Positions 26,577-34,570 are shown, counted from the stretch's first letter. The stretch: DNA of 64,000 nucleotides from Phormidesmis priestleyi ULC007 (GCF_001895925.1 NZ_MPPI01000005.1:1-64000), one strand, 5' to 3'. Notes: generated by a model from the letters alone, not told the origin. A program made the numbers and translations.

Positions 26577-26861
26577 TCAGGCAGACTCATCAGGCGTTGC
26601 TGGTCGATCGGGATTGACTTCGATTCGCGTTCCACCGTATCCACGGCATCTCTGGTGCTCGATCGCCTCGATGACCTCCTCCACTTGCGAGTCGCTCATC
26701 TCCTGAGTGTTCTGGTAAGCCAGGGTTGCAACTTGCCCCATCCAAAACTCAGGGGAGGAATCTGTTTGCTGACTGAGGGCAATCACGGCAAGCGTCGTCA
26801 TCCTCGTGTGGTAAACGAGTTCGCGCTTGACATTGATCGGTAGGGTTCTAAAGTCGATCAT
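26577..26861 (-). CDS. Small hypothetical protein D of overlapping accessory operon
   Basis: 94 residues, MIDFRTLPINVKRELVYHTR at the start, probably soluble and helical (VEEVIEAIEHQRC). Its ATG overlaps the upstream gene's stop by four bases (ATGA), so it is translationally coupled. It is last in a four-gene leftward operon from 27468. No family recognised. Confidence 0.55.
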   Translation of the reverse strand: MIDFRTLPINVKRELVYHTRMTTLAVIALSQQTDSSPEFWMGQVATLAYQNTQEMSDSQVEEVIEAIEHQRCRGYGGTRIEVNPDRPATPDESA

Positions 26862-27121
26862 GCTGACTCCTCTCGATAAATCGGTTCTCCATCAATCCAG
26901 CCGATCGGCACTTCAAGGCGGTTGCTAGGGGGAATGAGCGGCGGGTCATCTCCGTAAGCTTGCTCCAAGTCAGCAGCGATCGCTTTTAACCGGATCGCGA
27001 CCTCGATCGGGCGATCGAACTCTAGAATCCCTGCCAAAATGCCTCCAACTTCAGTCAAAACGTGGGCTTGCCATTCCGTCAGTCGGTAGCTCATATCAGT
27101 GTTGGTTAGTGGCTCTGCCAT
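26858..27121 (-). CDS. Small hypothetical protein C of overlapping accessory operon
   Basis: Start at 27121 gives an 87-residue protein (MAEPLTNTDMSYRLTEWQAH), acidic and helical in the middle, ending VPIGWIDGEPIYREESA. The open frame extends to 27241, but that part overlaps the previous gene fully. The chosen start overlaps the upstream gene by 26 bp. No family recognised. Confidence 0.5.
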   Translation of the reverse strand: MAEPLTNTDMSYRLTEWQAHVLTEVGGILAGILEFDRPIEVAIRLKAIAADLEQAYGDDPPLIPPSNRLEVPIGWIDGEPIYREESA

Positions 27122-27302
27122 CGTGTTGATGGGCGATGTTGCGCCCGATGTATTCGATATTAAAAGCGGCATTGGGATATCTGGCTGATAGCTGAGAAAT
27201 GCAAGCCATCGCCTCTCGGTGGCGGGCAAAATCACCCGCAACCGATTTAATCACGCCTCTAGAACCTGACCACCAGACACGCCATAAAGCATCACTACTC
27301 AT
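27096..27302 (-). CDS. Small hypothetical protein B of overlapping accessory operon
   Basis: 68 residues, MSSDALWRVWWSGSRGVIKS, with a helical middle (ARHREAMACISQLSARY) and NIEYIGRNIAHQH. The ATG lies within the last codons of the upstream gene and follows GGAGGAATGCGCC, a good ribosome site. This is the type of small protein seen in cyanobacterial plasmids and islands. Function unknown. Confidence 0.5.
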   Translation of the reverse strand: MSSDALWRVWWSGSRGVIKSVAGDFARHREAMACISQLSARYPNAAFNIEYIGRNIAHQHDGRATNQH

Positions 27303-27468
27303 GGCGCATTCCTCCGATCCAAATCATTTCAAATTGGGCGTTTACCGTGTGCTTTCTCAAATCTTTGAGGCATTTTTGAGCGTCGATCGTGAGAATAAAG
27401 CGATGTTTGAGCAGGTGACGGCATTCTGGGGTGATACAGAGAATCCCCCATCGGGGTTGAGTTTCCAT
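27295..27468 (-). CDS. Small hypothetical protein A, first gene of the overlapping operon
   Basis: 57 residues from an ATG at 27468 preceded by AAGGAGATTAAAC (ribosome site). It begins METQPRWGILCITPECRHLL and ends EMIWIGGMRHE, its last codons overlapping the next gene. Two Cys (ITPEC, QKC) are spaced too far apart for a simple zinc ribbon. The opposite strand is also open (27199-27474) but this frame has the better start and operon fit. Confidence 0.45.
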   Translation of the reverse strand: METQPRWGILCITPECRHLLKHRFILTIDAQKCLKDLRKHTVNAQFEMIWIGGMRHE

Positions 27469-27489
27469 GTTTAATCTCCTTAAGTGAAA

Positions 27490-27597
27490 GAGGAAAGGAC
27501 GATCGACGGCTCAAGGACAGTGAGTGGATCGATCGCCCAAACTTTGAGGAAAGGACGGTGCCTCCGCAGCATTAGTGAGTTCAACCGTCCAAACTTT
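27490..27597. repeat. Imperfect 56-bp direct repeat between small accessory genes
   Basis: GAGGAAAGGACG recurs at 27490 and 27546, and CCAAACTTT at 27537 and 27589, giving two units of about 55 bp. AGTGAGT is also shared. It separates the gene ending at 27597 from the operon starting at 27468 and may hold the operon promoter or operator. Confidence 0.6.
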
Positions 27598-27860
27598 TAG
27601 CCCGCTTTTGCCGCGTCTAGCCTTTCGTCTAGAAGGTCAAGGAGACTGAGGGCACGACCAAGGGGAAGGTGTTTGAAGAGTTCAAGAATCTGTTCTTCCA
27701 TCTCTTCTGGGGTCAAAGGCGGCATTGGTAACTCCTTAATCAAGACTTTTTGCCGTTCGGGGAGGAGCTGGCGGAAGAGGTCGGTAATCTGTTGTTCGGT
27801 GTTTTCTGGGTTCATAAGATGTTCGGGAATAAAGAGTGAATGCCAAGCATCAAAGCTCAT
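27597..27860 (-). CDS. Small hypothetical acidic helical protein
   Basis: 87 residues. A repeated pattern, TEQQITDLFRQLLPERQKVL then EEMEEQILELFKHLPLGRAL, indicates two related amphipathic helical units joined by a PMPPLTPE linker. The start may instead be Met16 (MNPENTEQQ). The gap 27861-28019 separates it from divergent genes at 28083, so a shared control region is likely. No function assigned. Confidence 0.5.
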   Translation of the reverse strand: MSFDAWHSLFIPEHLMNPENTEQQITDLFRQLLPERQKVLIKELPMPPLTPEEMEEQILELFKHLPLGRALSLLDLLDERLDAAKAG

Positions 27861-28082
27861 AGGTTTTCAGGAAGGGTTGACAGGCTTGAGTGGCACAATC
27901 CTGTACAGACGAGTCTGGTGTAATGGCGATTACGATCGCTTGTGATCCACTCCAAGACAATAAGATTGTACCCCTAATATAGGAAGAGTGCTACTATCAG
28001 GGGAACAATATAATTAAGGGTGTGGATCAAACACACTTCTTTCATTGCGGGTACAATAGGAGGAATACAATGTCTAAGACCA

Positions 28083-28271
28083 ATGCCAAAAGCCAAGCAC
28101 AATCAACACGGGGAACTGAAAAGCGCAGAACTGAAGGTACGGATAAGTCCGACAGCGAAGGAGGGGTTACAACGTCTAGCGAAGAATCTGAACCTGTCAG
28201 TGGGCGAATTTTTCGAGCGGCTGGGGCGGGGACAGTTGGAGGAATTATTGGGGGAATTGTTACCCGGATGA
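28083..28271 (+). CDS. Small RHH-like DNA-binding protein candidate
   Basis: 62 residues: MPKAKHNQHGELKSAELKVR, then ISPTAKEGLQRLAKNLNLSV and GEFFERLGRGQLEELLGELL. A basic N-terminal strand plus two helices fits the ribbon-helix-helix pattern of small plasmid or transposon regulators. The start is uncertain: the strong GGAGG at 28059-28063 serves an ATG at 28070 in another frame, and the ATG used here is about 19 bases from it. That other frame (28070-28447) reads through a Ser/Glu-rich shadow and is less protein-like in this stretch. Confidence 0.5.
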   Translation: MPKAKHNQHGELKSAELKVRISPTAKEGLQRLAKNLNLSVGEFFERLGRGQLEELLGELLPG

Positions 28272-28447
28272 TTCAAGAGAAGCAAGAACGCATCCGGGAA
28301 GCGAGAGAGTGTATTGAGTGGTATCAGCGAGAGGAAGCCAGACGGCTTGACGAACTTGCTGATTTACAGCAACTTGCCGAACAAATGCAGCCCGAAACGG
28401 AAGACTCTGAAGAAGGTTCTGAGGGCGATCGTGAAGTGGAGGCGTAA
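28268..28447 (+). CDS. Small coiled-coil protein coupled to the RHH-like gene
   Basis: 59 residues starting at an ATGA overlap with the previous stop: MIQEKQERIREARECIEWYQ, then REEARRLDELADLQQLAEQM and an acidic tail. It is a charged helical protein. The same frame is open back to 28070, so a 125-residue product is formally possible. A strong terminator follows at 28501. Confidence 0.45.
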   Translation: MIQEKQERIREARECIEWYQREEARRLDELADLQQLAEQMQPETEDSEEGSEGDREVEA

Positions 28448-28500
28448 AACGCTATAGCTTGAGTGGGAAAGCTAAACTTACGTCTCTTTAAAAACAACAA

Positions 28501-28530
28501 ACCCCGCACAGCTTAAATTATGTGCGGGGT
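28501..28530. terminator. Bidirectional rho-independent terminator
   Basis: ACCCCGCACA (28501-28510) and TGTGCGGGGT (28521-28530) form a perfect 10-bp stem with a 10-base loop, flanked by A-rich sequence on the left and T-rich on the right. It separates the converging genes ending at 28447 and 28558. Confidence 0.85.
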
Positions 28531-28557
28531 TTTCTATATTTAGCTTGGGCGATCGCG

Positions 28558-29007
28558 TTACTGCTGGCTTGCCTGAACGTGATATGAGTATGCCTCCATA
28601 CAAGTTGCTGGGAATTTCTCGAACCCTGACTCAACGTCGGACATAAGTTCCTGTAAGCCTTCCAGGTAGGTGACTTCCTGCTGCTGTTTTCTCTCGTGCT
28701 TAGTCAGTGCCCTCGAAATTCCCATTAGTTCAGTTCGCGGCTCTATGCACTTTGCCTCAAGCTGGTTCAGCAATTCAGCATAGGGTCTAACCACTTCTGG
28801 CTGCTTAGAGTCTTTACCATCCAGACTCGCTAAAGCCACTTCTGGCAGTAATCCTGATTGTTCAAAGCTTGCAACGGCTTTGTCTAGCTTAGTTCTCGAC
28901 TGTTGATAGCGAATTCCTACCAAAACAAAATTGATGCAGGTCATGACGATAATGGCGATCACCATTTTGCCCATCAGCCCTTCTAGTCGTTGTCTAAAGT
29001 TGTTCAT
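28558..29007 (-). CDS. Hypothetical single-pass membrane protein
   Basis: Start at 29007 gives 149 residues: MNNFRQRLEGLMGKM, then one transmembrane helix (VIAIIVMTCINFVLVGI), then a charged helical domain (SRTKLDKAVASFEQS, ALTKHERKQQQEV). The frame is open to 29046. No family recognised; the layout (short cytoplasmic tail, one helix, coiled-coil body) is common for accessory membrane proteins. Confidence 0.5.
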   Translation of the reverse strand: MNNFRQRLEGLMGKMVIAIIVMTCINFVLVGIRYQQSRTKLDKAVASFEQSGLLPEVALASLDGKDSKQPEVVRPYAELLNQLEAKCIEPRTELMGISRALTKHERKQQQEVTYLEGLQELMSDVESGFEKFPATCMEAYSYHVQASQQ

Positions 29008-29073
29008 GGTCAGTTCAATTAACGTCTCTTGCTTCAGCGTTCCCAACGCTCAACCGCTCAGAGCAAATTGGCT

Positions 29074-29529
29074 ATGAATCACTGCACTCACCCCCGCGCG
29101 ATCGCAGGTCTCGACGGCACCTGGTGCCCCGATTGCCATCAAACATTTCCTTCAGTGCCCTCACTCCATCAGCAATTCAAGAATTCCGCCTCGCAACAAG
29201 TCCGTAAACTACAAGCTTGTAAATCCATTCCGTCAGTACCCTTAGAAACTCGTGACGAGATGATCCCATCAATTCCGTCAGTCTTCCCAGAGGGTAAGGT
29301 GTGGATGAAAACGCGCCCCTACCGATCGCGCGGTGCCCTCTACTACAAATTTGCCTGGGGCATCGGCAGCGCGATCAAGCAAAACATTCACATTCCCGGC
29401 GGCTGCACCGATAGCCCGATTTCGACAGCCCGACGGGAAATGGTCGATCACTGGATTGAGTTGGGGCATTCACCCGGTCAGATTGTGGGGGCGATCGGCA
29501 AGTGGAGACGCAAACCGACCCTGAACTAG
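29074..29529 (+). CDS. Zinc-ribbon protein with a C-terminal IPGG domain
   Basis: 151 residues from the ATG at 29074. The N-terminus MNHCTHPRAIAGLDGTWCPD plus CHQTF places Cys4, Cys18 and Cys21 like a zinc ribbon with His6 or His22. After a Ser/Pro linker, residues about 84-148 (LYYKFAWGIG, NIHIPGGCTDSP, REMVDHWIELGHSPGQIVGA, IGKWRRK) share a pattern with the next gene. The domain ends in a likely helix-turn-helix (GHSPGQIVGAIGKW). DNA binding is inferred. Confidence 0.55.
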   Translation: MNHCTHPRAIAGLDGTWCPDCHQTFPSVPSLHQQFKNSASQQVRKLQACKSIPSVPLETRDEMIPSIPSVFPEGKVWMKTRPYRSRGALYYKFAWGIGSAIKQNIHIPGGCTDSPISTARREMVDHWIELGHSPGQIVGAIGKWRRKPTLN

Positions 29530-29551
29530 TACACTTGACACCCTCAGAAAA

Positions 29552-29591
29552 CTTTCACATCCTAAAAAGATATAAAAAATCGCTGTGAAAG
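29552..29591. promoter_or_regulatory. Inverted repeat just before the second IPGG gene
   Basis: CTTTCACA (29552-29559) and TGTGAAAG (29584-29591) are perfect inverted copies ending 3 bases before the ATG at 29595, with an AT-rich centre (AAAAAGATATAAAAAAT). It may be an operator or a hairpin masking translation start. Confidence 0.4.
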
Positions 29592-29594
29592 ACC

Positions 29595-29924
29595 ATGAAC
29601 TACCAACAACTCTCACTCATCGAAAGCGCCGAAACCCCTACTACGCCGTTGCTTACGGAGCGTCCCCCGCGTTCCGTTAACGATTTAGCTTCCGGCTTCA
29701 CCCACAAGATCTATGAGGTTCCATCGCGTGGGCACCGCTATTATCGCTATGTGGTCAATAGTGGTCACGAAGTCATTCAATCCCTGTCCATTCCCGGCGG
29801 CAACACGACCAACAAAATCGCTCAAAAACGAGCTAAGTTAGTGCAGGAATACCTCGATCGCGGGGTTTGTCCCAGCGACATTATCAACCTGATTGGGAGC
29901 TGGCAACTAAGAGACAAGCGCTAG
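29595..29924 (+). CDS. Second IPGG-domain protein, paralogue of the upstream gene
   Basis: 109 residues without the zinc ribbon. The C-terminal half (HRYYRYVVNSGHEVI, QSLSIPGGNTTNKIAQKRAK, LVQEYLDRGVCPSDIINLIG, SW) aligns with that of the preceding protein: aromatic strand, IPGG turn, basic helix and G..P..I...IG.W ending. It overlaps the recombinase stop by four bases, converging. Possible roles include a recombination directionality factor or element regulator (inference from position). Confidence 0.55.
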   Translation: MNYQQLSLIESAETPTTPLLTERPPRSVNDLASGFTHKIYEVPSRGHRYYRYVVNSGHEVIQSLSIPGGNTTNKIAQKRAKLVQEYLDRGVCPSDIINLIGSWQLRDKR

Positions 29925-30472
29925 AGCATGGCCGCGATCGCCGCCACTTCCGAGTCACTCACCTCGATATACCGTTGCAGGTTGCCTAAACTGGCATGAC
30001 CTGAGAGGGCTTGAATTTGTCGGATTCCTGCCCCCGATCGTGAAAGCGTCGTCAAACTCCCTCGCCGGGTGGAATAAGTCGAAAATCCTCGCAGCCCTAA
30101 TTTCTCAAACACCCGGCGCAATCCCTTGTCGTAGGCAGAAAAGGTGAGATGCCCTGCTCGACCGGGAAACAAATAGCCCTCCGATGGAGCGGAATAGGCT
30201 TTCAGTTCTTGTCTGAGCGCCGTTGCGATCGGCACCTCACGCGTTTTCTTATCCTTGCGAGTCCGTGCCGCGATCACCATTTTCTCTAGGGGCACCCGTG
30301 CAGATCCATACACGTCACTCACCTGCAATTGCAAAATTGCCGAGGGTCGTTCGGTCGTGTACCAACACAGGGCAAAAATCAACCGATGTGAATCATTTTT
30401 GATTTCACCCAACACTTTCTGAAACATCTCTTTTGTGAGTGCTTCCGCTTGACCACACCGATTAATTTTCAT
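29921..30472 (-). CDS. Minimal tyrosine recombinase/integrase
   Basis: 183 residues forming only the catalytic domain of a phage-type integrase. The first Arg is in WYTTERPSAILQLQVSDV, a Lys likely lies in RTRKDKKTREVPI, the HxxR box reads YSTRRGSLTT (Tyr replaces His), the second His is in LSGHASLGNL and the nucleophile Tyr is in LQRYIEVSD. It lacks the N-terminal core-binding domain of typical integrases (about 300 aa), yet no upstream frame continues it. Direct repeats lie just upstream (30474-30645). Confidence 0.82.
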   Translation of the reverse strand: MKINRCGQAEALTKEMFQKVLGEIKNDSHRLIFALCWYTTERPSAILQLQVSDVYGSARVPLEKMVIAARTRKDKKTREVPIATALRQELKAYSAPSEGYLFPGRAGHLTFSAYDKGLRRVFEKLGLRGFSTYSTRRGSLTTLSRSGAGIRQIQALSGHASLGNLQRYIEVSDSEVAAIAAML

Positions 30473-30473
30473 A

Positions 30474-30645
30474 TCTCACTTTTGTTCTAGGAAGCGGCGA
30501 ATCTAGGAACTACCCTTGCTTGCAGCATTCCCACTTTCTCCGCGTCCTTATCTCCGTAAGATTCCTAGACTTTCACTCGTGTCTCACTTTTGTCTAGAAG
30601 TGGGATATTTTTAGTGAAGTCGTTCGTGTTACCACTTTTGTTAAT
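30474..30645. repeat. CACTTTTGT direct repeats next to the recombinase
   Basis: TCTCACTTTTGTTCTAG (30474-30490), TCTCACTTTTGTCTAG (30582-30597) and ACCACTTTTGTTAAT (30631-30645) are related direct repeats. TCTAGGAA also occurs twice and once inverted (TTCCTAG). They resemble recombinase arm-type sites or iterated operators in the divergent region between the recombinase and the virion-like operon. Confidence 0.5.
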
Positions 30646-30683
30646 CAGGGAATTACTGAAGGAGTGAACTTAGGTAATTTTTT

Positions 30684-30989
30684 ATGACTGCCATCACTAT
30701 CGCTACTGACATTCCTAGCTCGATCGTCACCCTTGAACAGCTCCACGCCTGGAGTGGACTGACTCTCGATCGCATTAATCCCTCTCTCGCCGTCCTAGAA
30801 GCTGAAAACCTCGCCCAATTCGTGATGCAAACAGGCATTTTTTCGGCTGCGGACAATTCTAATCGATTGCTGGTTCGCTCCTCGTTTGCGATCGATCCCG
30901 ACTTCATCAGCAATCGCACAAAAAAACTATGGATGTTCACAAAAGAATTTTCTGGTGTGTCCATTCCCCAAGCGTTTAAAGAGAACTAA
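30684..30989 (+). CDS. Small protein, first gene of the virion-like operon
   Basis: 101 residues: MTAITIATDIPSSIVTLEQL, then HAWSGLTLDRINPSLAVLEA. It is mixed helix and strand without membrane segments. It overlaps the next start in a TAATG arrangement. Function unknown; possibly a small structural or connector protein. Confidence 0.5.
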   Translation: MTAITIATDIPSSIVTLEQLHAWSGLTLDRINPSLAVLEAENLAQFVMQTGIFSAADNSNRLLVRSSFAIDPDFISNRTKKLWMFTKEFSGVSIPQAFKEN

Positions 30990-33736
30990 TGGCAAGCCCT
31001 AGCGATTTTGATCAACTAGCGGCGCGGGCGAAGTTTCAGAAAATCTACGATTTCAAGCCAGCCGCACAGCAAAGTGATGGCTATTTTCGCCCCAAATATC
31101 CACCGCCACCGCCTAAAGTCGCACCCAAGGAAATTAACGATAGTTGGATGCGTGCCGAGCGGCGGATTGATCAGGGCTTCAACACCCCGCGACCGCTTCA
31201 GAATAATCCCAACGTCGATCGCTCTCTAGTGCCGGGGCAGAAAATCTCACCGGGCGGTGGCGGTGCCAATCCAACCGCACCGCGAACGCCAAACTTCTTA
31301 GAGCGGGGACTCAACCGACTGACTGGGGAGAGTCCAGGCGCGCAGGTGGGGAACCGTAACCCCATCACCGCGAACCCGATTACCGGACCCCTCTCCGATC
31401 GTGTGGCCAGGAGTTTAAAGGGCCTCGCTAATCCCGTTTCTTATATACCGGGATTGGTCGGGGGGCAAGCATCCGATCAAATTAATCAATATGACGAGCG
31501 GCTGCGGCAAGATGTGCAACAACTGCTAGAAAAAGCTGGGGTGCCGCGTGCAATAGCGGATGCGGCCTCTAGACTTTACGACACGGGCAATAAACTTCAG
31601 AATGGGGGCGAGTATACGCCGGGAGGTCAAGCCACCAATCCAACCCTGGTTAACAAAGCGCTTGACCTTGCCAAGCAATTTGCTGGCCAATCAGGAATCC
31701 TCGGGCCATTAAACCAAAGCATTAAAGATAGCGGCATTCCTGACTGGCTTAACCCCTTCAAGGACACCTCAAAAAATGGGGAGAGAACTAATTACCCAAA
31801 CCCCAGCGACAAGCCCAGCGCTGAATCTAAAGCGTGGTTTCCCAATGCAACAAAAATCAGGGTTTGGTCTCCCAACAACAGGCGGTACGTAACTTACGGA
31901 ATGCTGTCTTACAGCATCACAGCACTCCCTAAATACAATCAGGGCACGTCACAAAACCCGAAAATGTCAGCTAGAAGTGGCAACTTCACCTATCTCCGAG
32001 AGGGGACTGACGATTATATAATCCAGTTCTCTTTTTGGACGTATGCCGATTCTTTCGCGACCTTCAAGGTAGCGCAAGGAAGTTTTAACTGTGAACCCTG
32101 GACGCTTGAAAACCTCGGACTCGACCCAACCGTAAAGGACCCCAACCCAGAATCACCCGAAAATATTGTTCCAGAAACCAATCAGCCGTTTTTTCCCCCG
32201 CTCCCTAAATATCTAGATGACATAGCGCAACCTTATCCACCAACGATTCTTGACCCAAACGACTTCCGGCATCCCGGTAAACCACCAACACCGCCCACGC
32301 TGCCGTCTTGGCCATCTTTGCCACAACTAGATCCACCGCCATTCGACCCCCTCAAGGAAGAAAAAAAAGAGCAAGAAGCGAACCCTGTAGCGCCGATCTT
32401 CCCTTCATTCAACCCTACAGACACACCCAGACTGCCCATTCCTCAAGACCCTATTCCGACTCCTCCCACCTTTCAGCCGATTCCACCCACGAACGATCCA
32501 ACGCCTCAGAACCCTAACCAACGGCTGAACGATCGGGGCATTTTCCCGGCAACTAAAGCGACGATCACACCGACCGTCTCAGGTAGCCCGTTGTCACCCG
32601 ATGTTGAAATCGGCGGTGACCCCGTTCGCCTGAAGCCGATTAACCCTAAAACCAAACCGATCCCTACCACTGACCCAGACCCAACAGAACAGAAGAAAAA
32701 GGATGACGAGAGAACCCTTCCTTTCCCTCTACTCCCCCCCATCTTTCCACGACCGACCGGGCCCACTGGCACGATCGACCCGCAAACGGCTGACGATATC
32801 ACCAAGAGCAAGAATCCGCCGCCTCCACCTGTGGGCACTAAGCCCAAATGTCAGGACGGCTGTATGGCTGGGCTAGAAACCGGACAGCAATCAATCTTAG
32901 ACAAGCTGAATGGCAACGGCTTAAACGTTGGGCTGAATGCGGCTGAGTTAGGATTGCTGACCACTATTAACAACAAAATGGGTGATCAGTTGACGGGCGG
33001 TCTATCTGGAAAGTTAACCCGGCTGAGTTCATGGCTGCATCTCGATCGAGCACTTAATTTAATGACTTATGCCAACACTCTGCACAATGCTTACTTCTTG
33101 AGTTCTGGATTGACACAAACATTGTTCAGCATGATCAGCAATGTACTTGCAGTTGTTGGCATTAAAGACGCTGAAAACAATCCTCTAGATATTGGCTCCG
33201 TACTCGGAAAGGCAGCAGATGCTTACGCTAAAACTGTGCTAGGAGTAACAACAGTAGACGGAATCAAAGCGGAATGGAAAAAGTACAGCAGAATCTACGC
33301 GGCGGCGGCTAGTCTTTTATGGTCAATGCAATCAATCGGACAATCAATCTTAGGTGCCTTGGAAGTTGTTGGTTCAATGGTTGCGAAAATCGGAAACGCG
33401 CTTAGAAAGTTCGGTGCAATCGGTGAAAAAGCATTCGGCTGGATGAATGACACGCCTAACTATCAAAACAGATTCTTTACAGCATTAGAGAAGACAGAAG
33501 AGGTTGTTAGTCAAATAGATCAAGTAGCAAGTGAAGCGCTATCAATCAAGGACACTGTTGATCAGATAGGAGTACAAAAGAAAGAGTTAGACGATGCGCT
33601 CAAACAAAATGAAGAGAGTAAACAGGGTAAGGAATTATCAGAAGCCGCAAAACTGAAGACTGACGAAACGAAAAAGAAAACAGATAGTCAACCGCCGATT
33701 GTCCCTCCTACAGCCGAGAAGAAGCCTGAGAACTAA
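30989..33736 (+). CDS. 915-residue Pro-rich protein with hydrophobic helical C-terminus
   Basis: Largest gene of the accessory operon. Residues 1-130 are Pro-rich (PPPPPKVAPKEINDSWMR) with a GGGGAN stretch. A folded part near 280-370 (KIRVWSPNNRRYVTYGMLSY, YIIQFSFWTYADSFATFKV) follows, then a long Pro/Asp linker to about 620. Residues 625-915 are helical with hydrophobic runs (SLLWSMQSIGQSILGALEVV) and a Lys/Glu-rich tail. The layout recalls phage tape-measure or other minor tail proteins but no family is recognised. Codon use becomes AT-richer in the last third. Confidence 0.6.
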   Translation: MASPSDFDQLAARAKFQKIYDFKPAAQQSDGYFRPKYPPPPPKVAPKEINDSWMRAERRIDQGFNTPRPLQNNPNVDRSLVPGQKISPGGGGANPTAPRTPNFLERGLNRLTGESPGAQVGNRNPITANPITGPLSDRVARSLKGLANPVSYIPGLVGGQASDQINQYDERLRQDVQQLLEKAGVPRAIADAASRLYDTGNKLQNGGEYTPGGQATNPTLVNKALDLAKQFAGQSGILGPLNQSIKDSGIPDWLNPFKDTSKNGERTNYPNPSDKPSAESKAWFPNATKIRVWSPNNRRYVTYGMLSYSITALPKYNQGTSQNPKMSARSGNFTYLREGTDDYIIQFSFWTYADSFATFKVAQGSFNCEPWTLENLGLDPTVKDPNPESPENIVPETNQPFFPPLPKYLDDIAQPYPPTILDPNDFRHPGKPPTPPTLPSWPSLPQLDPPPFDPLKEEKKEQEANPVAPIFPSFNPTDTPRLPIPQDPIPTPPTFQPIPPTNDPTPQNPNQRLNDRGIFPATKATITPTVSGSPLSPDVEIGGDPVRLKPINPKTKPIPTTDPDPTEQKKKDDERTLPFPLLPPIFPRPTGPTGTIDPQTADDITKSKNPPPPPVGTKPKCQDGCMAGLETGQQSILDKLNGNGLNVGLNAAELGLLTTINNKMGDQLTGGLSGKLTRLSSWLHLDRALNLMTYANTLHNAYFLSSGLTQTLFSMISNVLAVVGIKDAENNPLDIGSVLGKAADAYAKTVLGVTTVDGIKAEWKKYSRIYAAAASLLWSMQSIGQSILGALEVVGSMVAKIGNALRKFGAIGEKAFGWMNDTPNYQNRFFTALEKTEEVVSQIDQVASEALSIKDTVDQIGVQKKELDDALKQNEESKQGKELSEAAKLKTDETKKKTDSQPPIVPPTAEKKPEN

Positions 33737-33739
33737 CCT

Positions 33740-34570
33740 ATGCCACTACCCGTTGATTTCAGTTCTTGGGAACATTTACAGTCCACAATGATGCAGGTAC
33801 AAAACCGCATCGTTAGAGAAGAGTTTAATGATTTAGGCGATGAAAGTTGGGACGATGATATCACCCAACCTAGAGGTAGTCTGAGAGTCGCTTCTACGCT
33901 AAGAGATAATGACTCTGCGATCGAAACACTCAATAAACTGTTGTTCTTTTATGTTGTTCTTAGAAAAGCAGCAGACTTACAGGCTCCGATCTACGGTATT
34001 CCCGTCACCACTTTCCAAGATTCTGTTAAGTTCCTTCCTCAAGTGCGATTGTTCTTCTTGGAGGATTCAAGTCAAGTTGAAGAAGGTTACAGTCCGGTTG
34101 AGGCTGAGATCACATTCAGAGTGATGAATGAAACGAGCGAATCAATGACAGAAGCAAAGGCTAAAGTTACTGCTAATAAAATTAAAACTTTGTTCTGTGC
34201 GGGTAACGGTTTTGCCTGGAAAAAAGGACGCGAATTGTGGATGTATAAAGAGCCAGCTAAAGGCTACAATTTGCAGCTTTACGCGTGGAATGAAACAGAG
34301 GCGAAAAAAGTTATTGAACAGATTTTAGATGTTCAAAGCGACACTCCAAACTGGGAGAAACATTTAGAGGGCACGACGAAGAAAAAGACCTTCCGCACTA
34401 TCCCGGCTTCCAGTCGGATTTACGGAAAGGTCAGACGGGAGGCAAGAGAGCGCCCGATCGCCACAGTTCGGTTTCGCTATGCAGAGCTAAAAATACATGG
34501 ACTGCCCAACGATGTGCAGCTCGTCGATCGGACTGGCTTCCGCCACAACCCGTTAGTCAAGGCAAACTAG
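33740..34570 (+). CDS. Hypothetical protein, virion-like operon
   Basis: 276 residues, soluble, without signal peptide. Features: MPLPVDFSSWEHLQSTMMQV at the start, VRLFFLEDSSQVEEGYSPVE, a helical block rich in Lys (EAKAKVTANKIKTLFCAG) and a C-terminal beta part (RPIATVRFRYAELKIHGLP). It starts 3 bp after the preceding stop. The lysine-rich internal region is AT-rich compared with the rest. No family recognised. Confidence 0.55.
   Translation: MPLPVDFSSWEHLQSTMMQVQNRIVREEFNDLGDESWDDDITQPRGSLRVASTLRDNDSAIETLNKLLFFYVVLRKAADLQAPIYGIPVTTFQDSVKFLPQVRLFFLEDSSQVEEGYSPVEAEITFRVMNETSESMTEAKAKVTANKIKTLFCAGNGFAWKKGRELWMYKEPAKGYNLQLYAWNETEAKKVIEQILDVQSDTPNWEKHLEGTTKKKTFRTIPASSRIYGKVRREARERPIATVRFRYAELKIHGLPNDVQLVDRTGFRHNPLVKAN

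Noticed and set aside
27199-27474. 91-codon plus-strand frame
   Set aside because: It opposes the overlapping small operon; the minus strand has ribosome sites and coupled starts.
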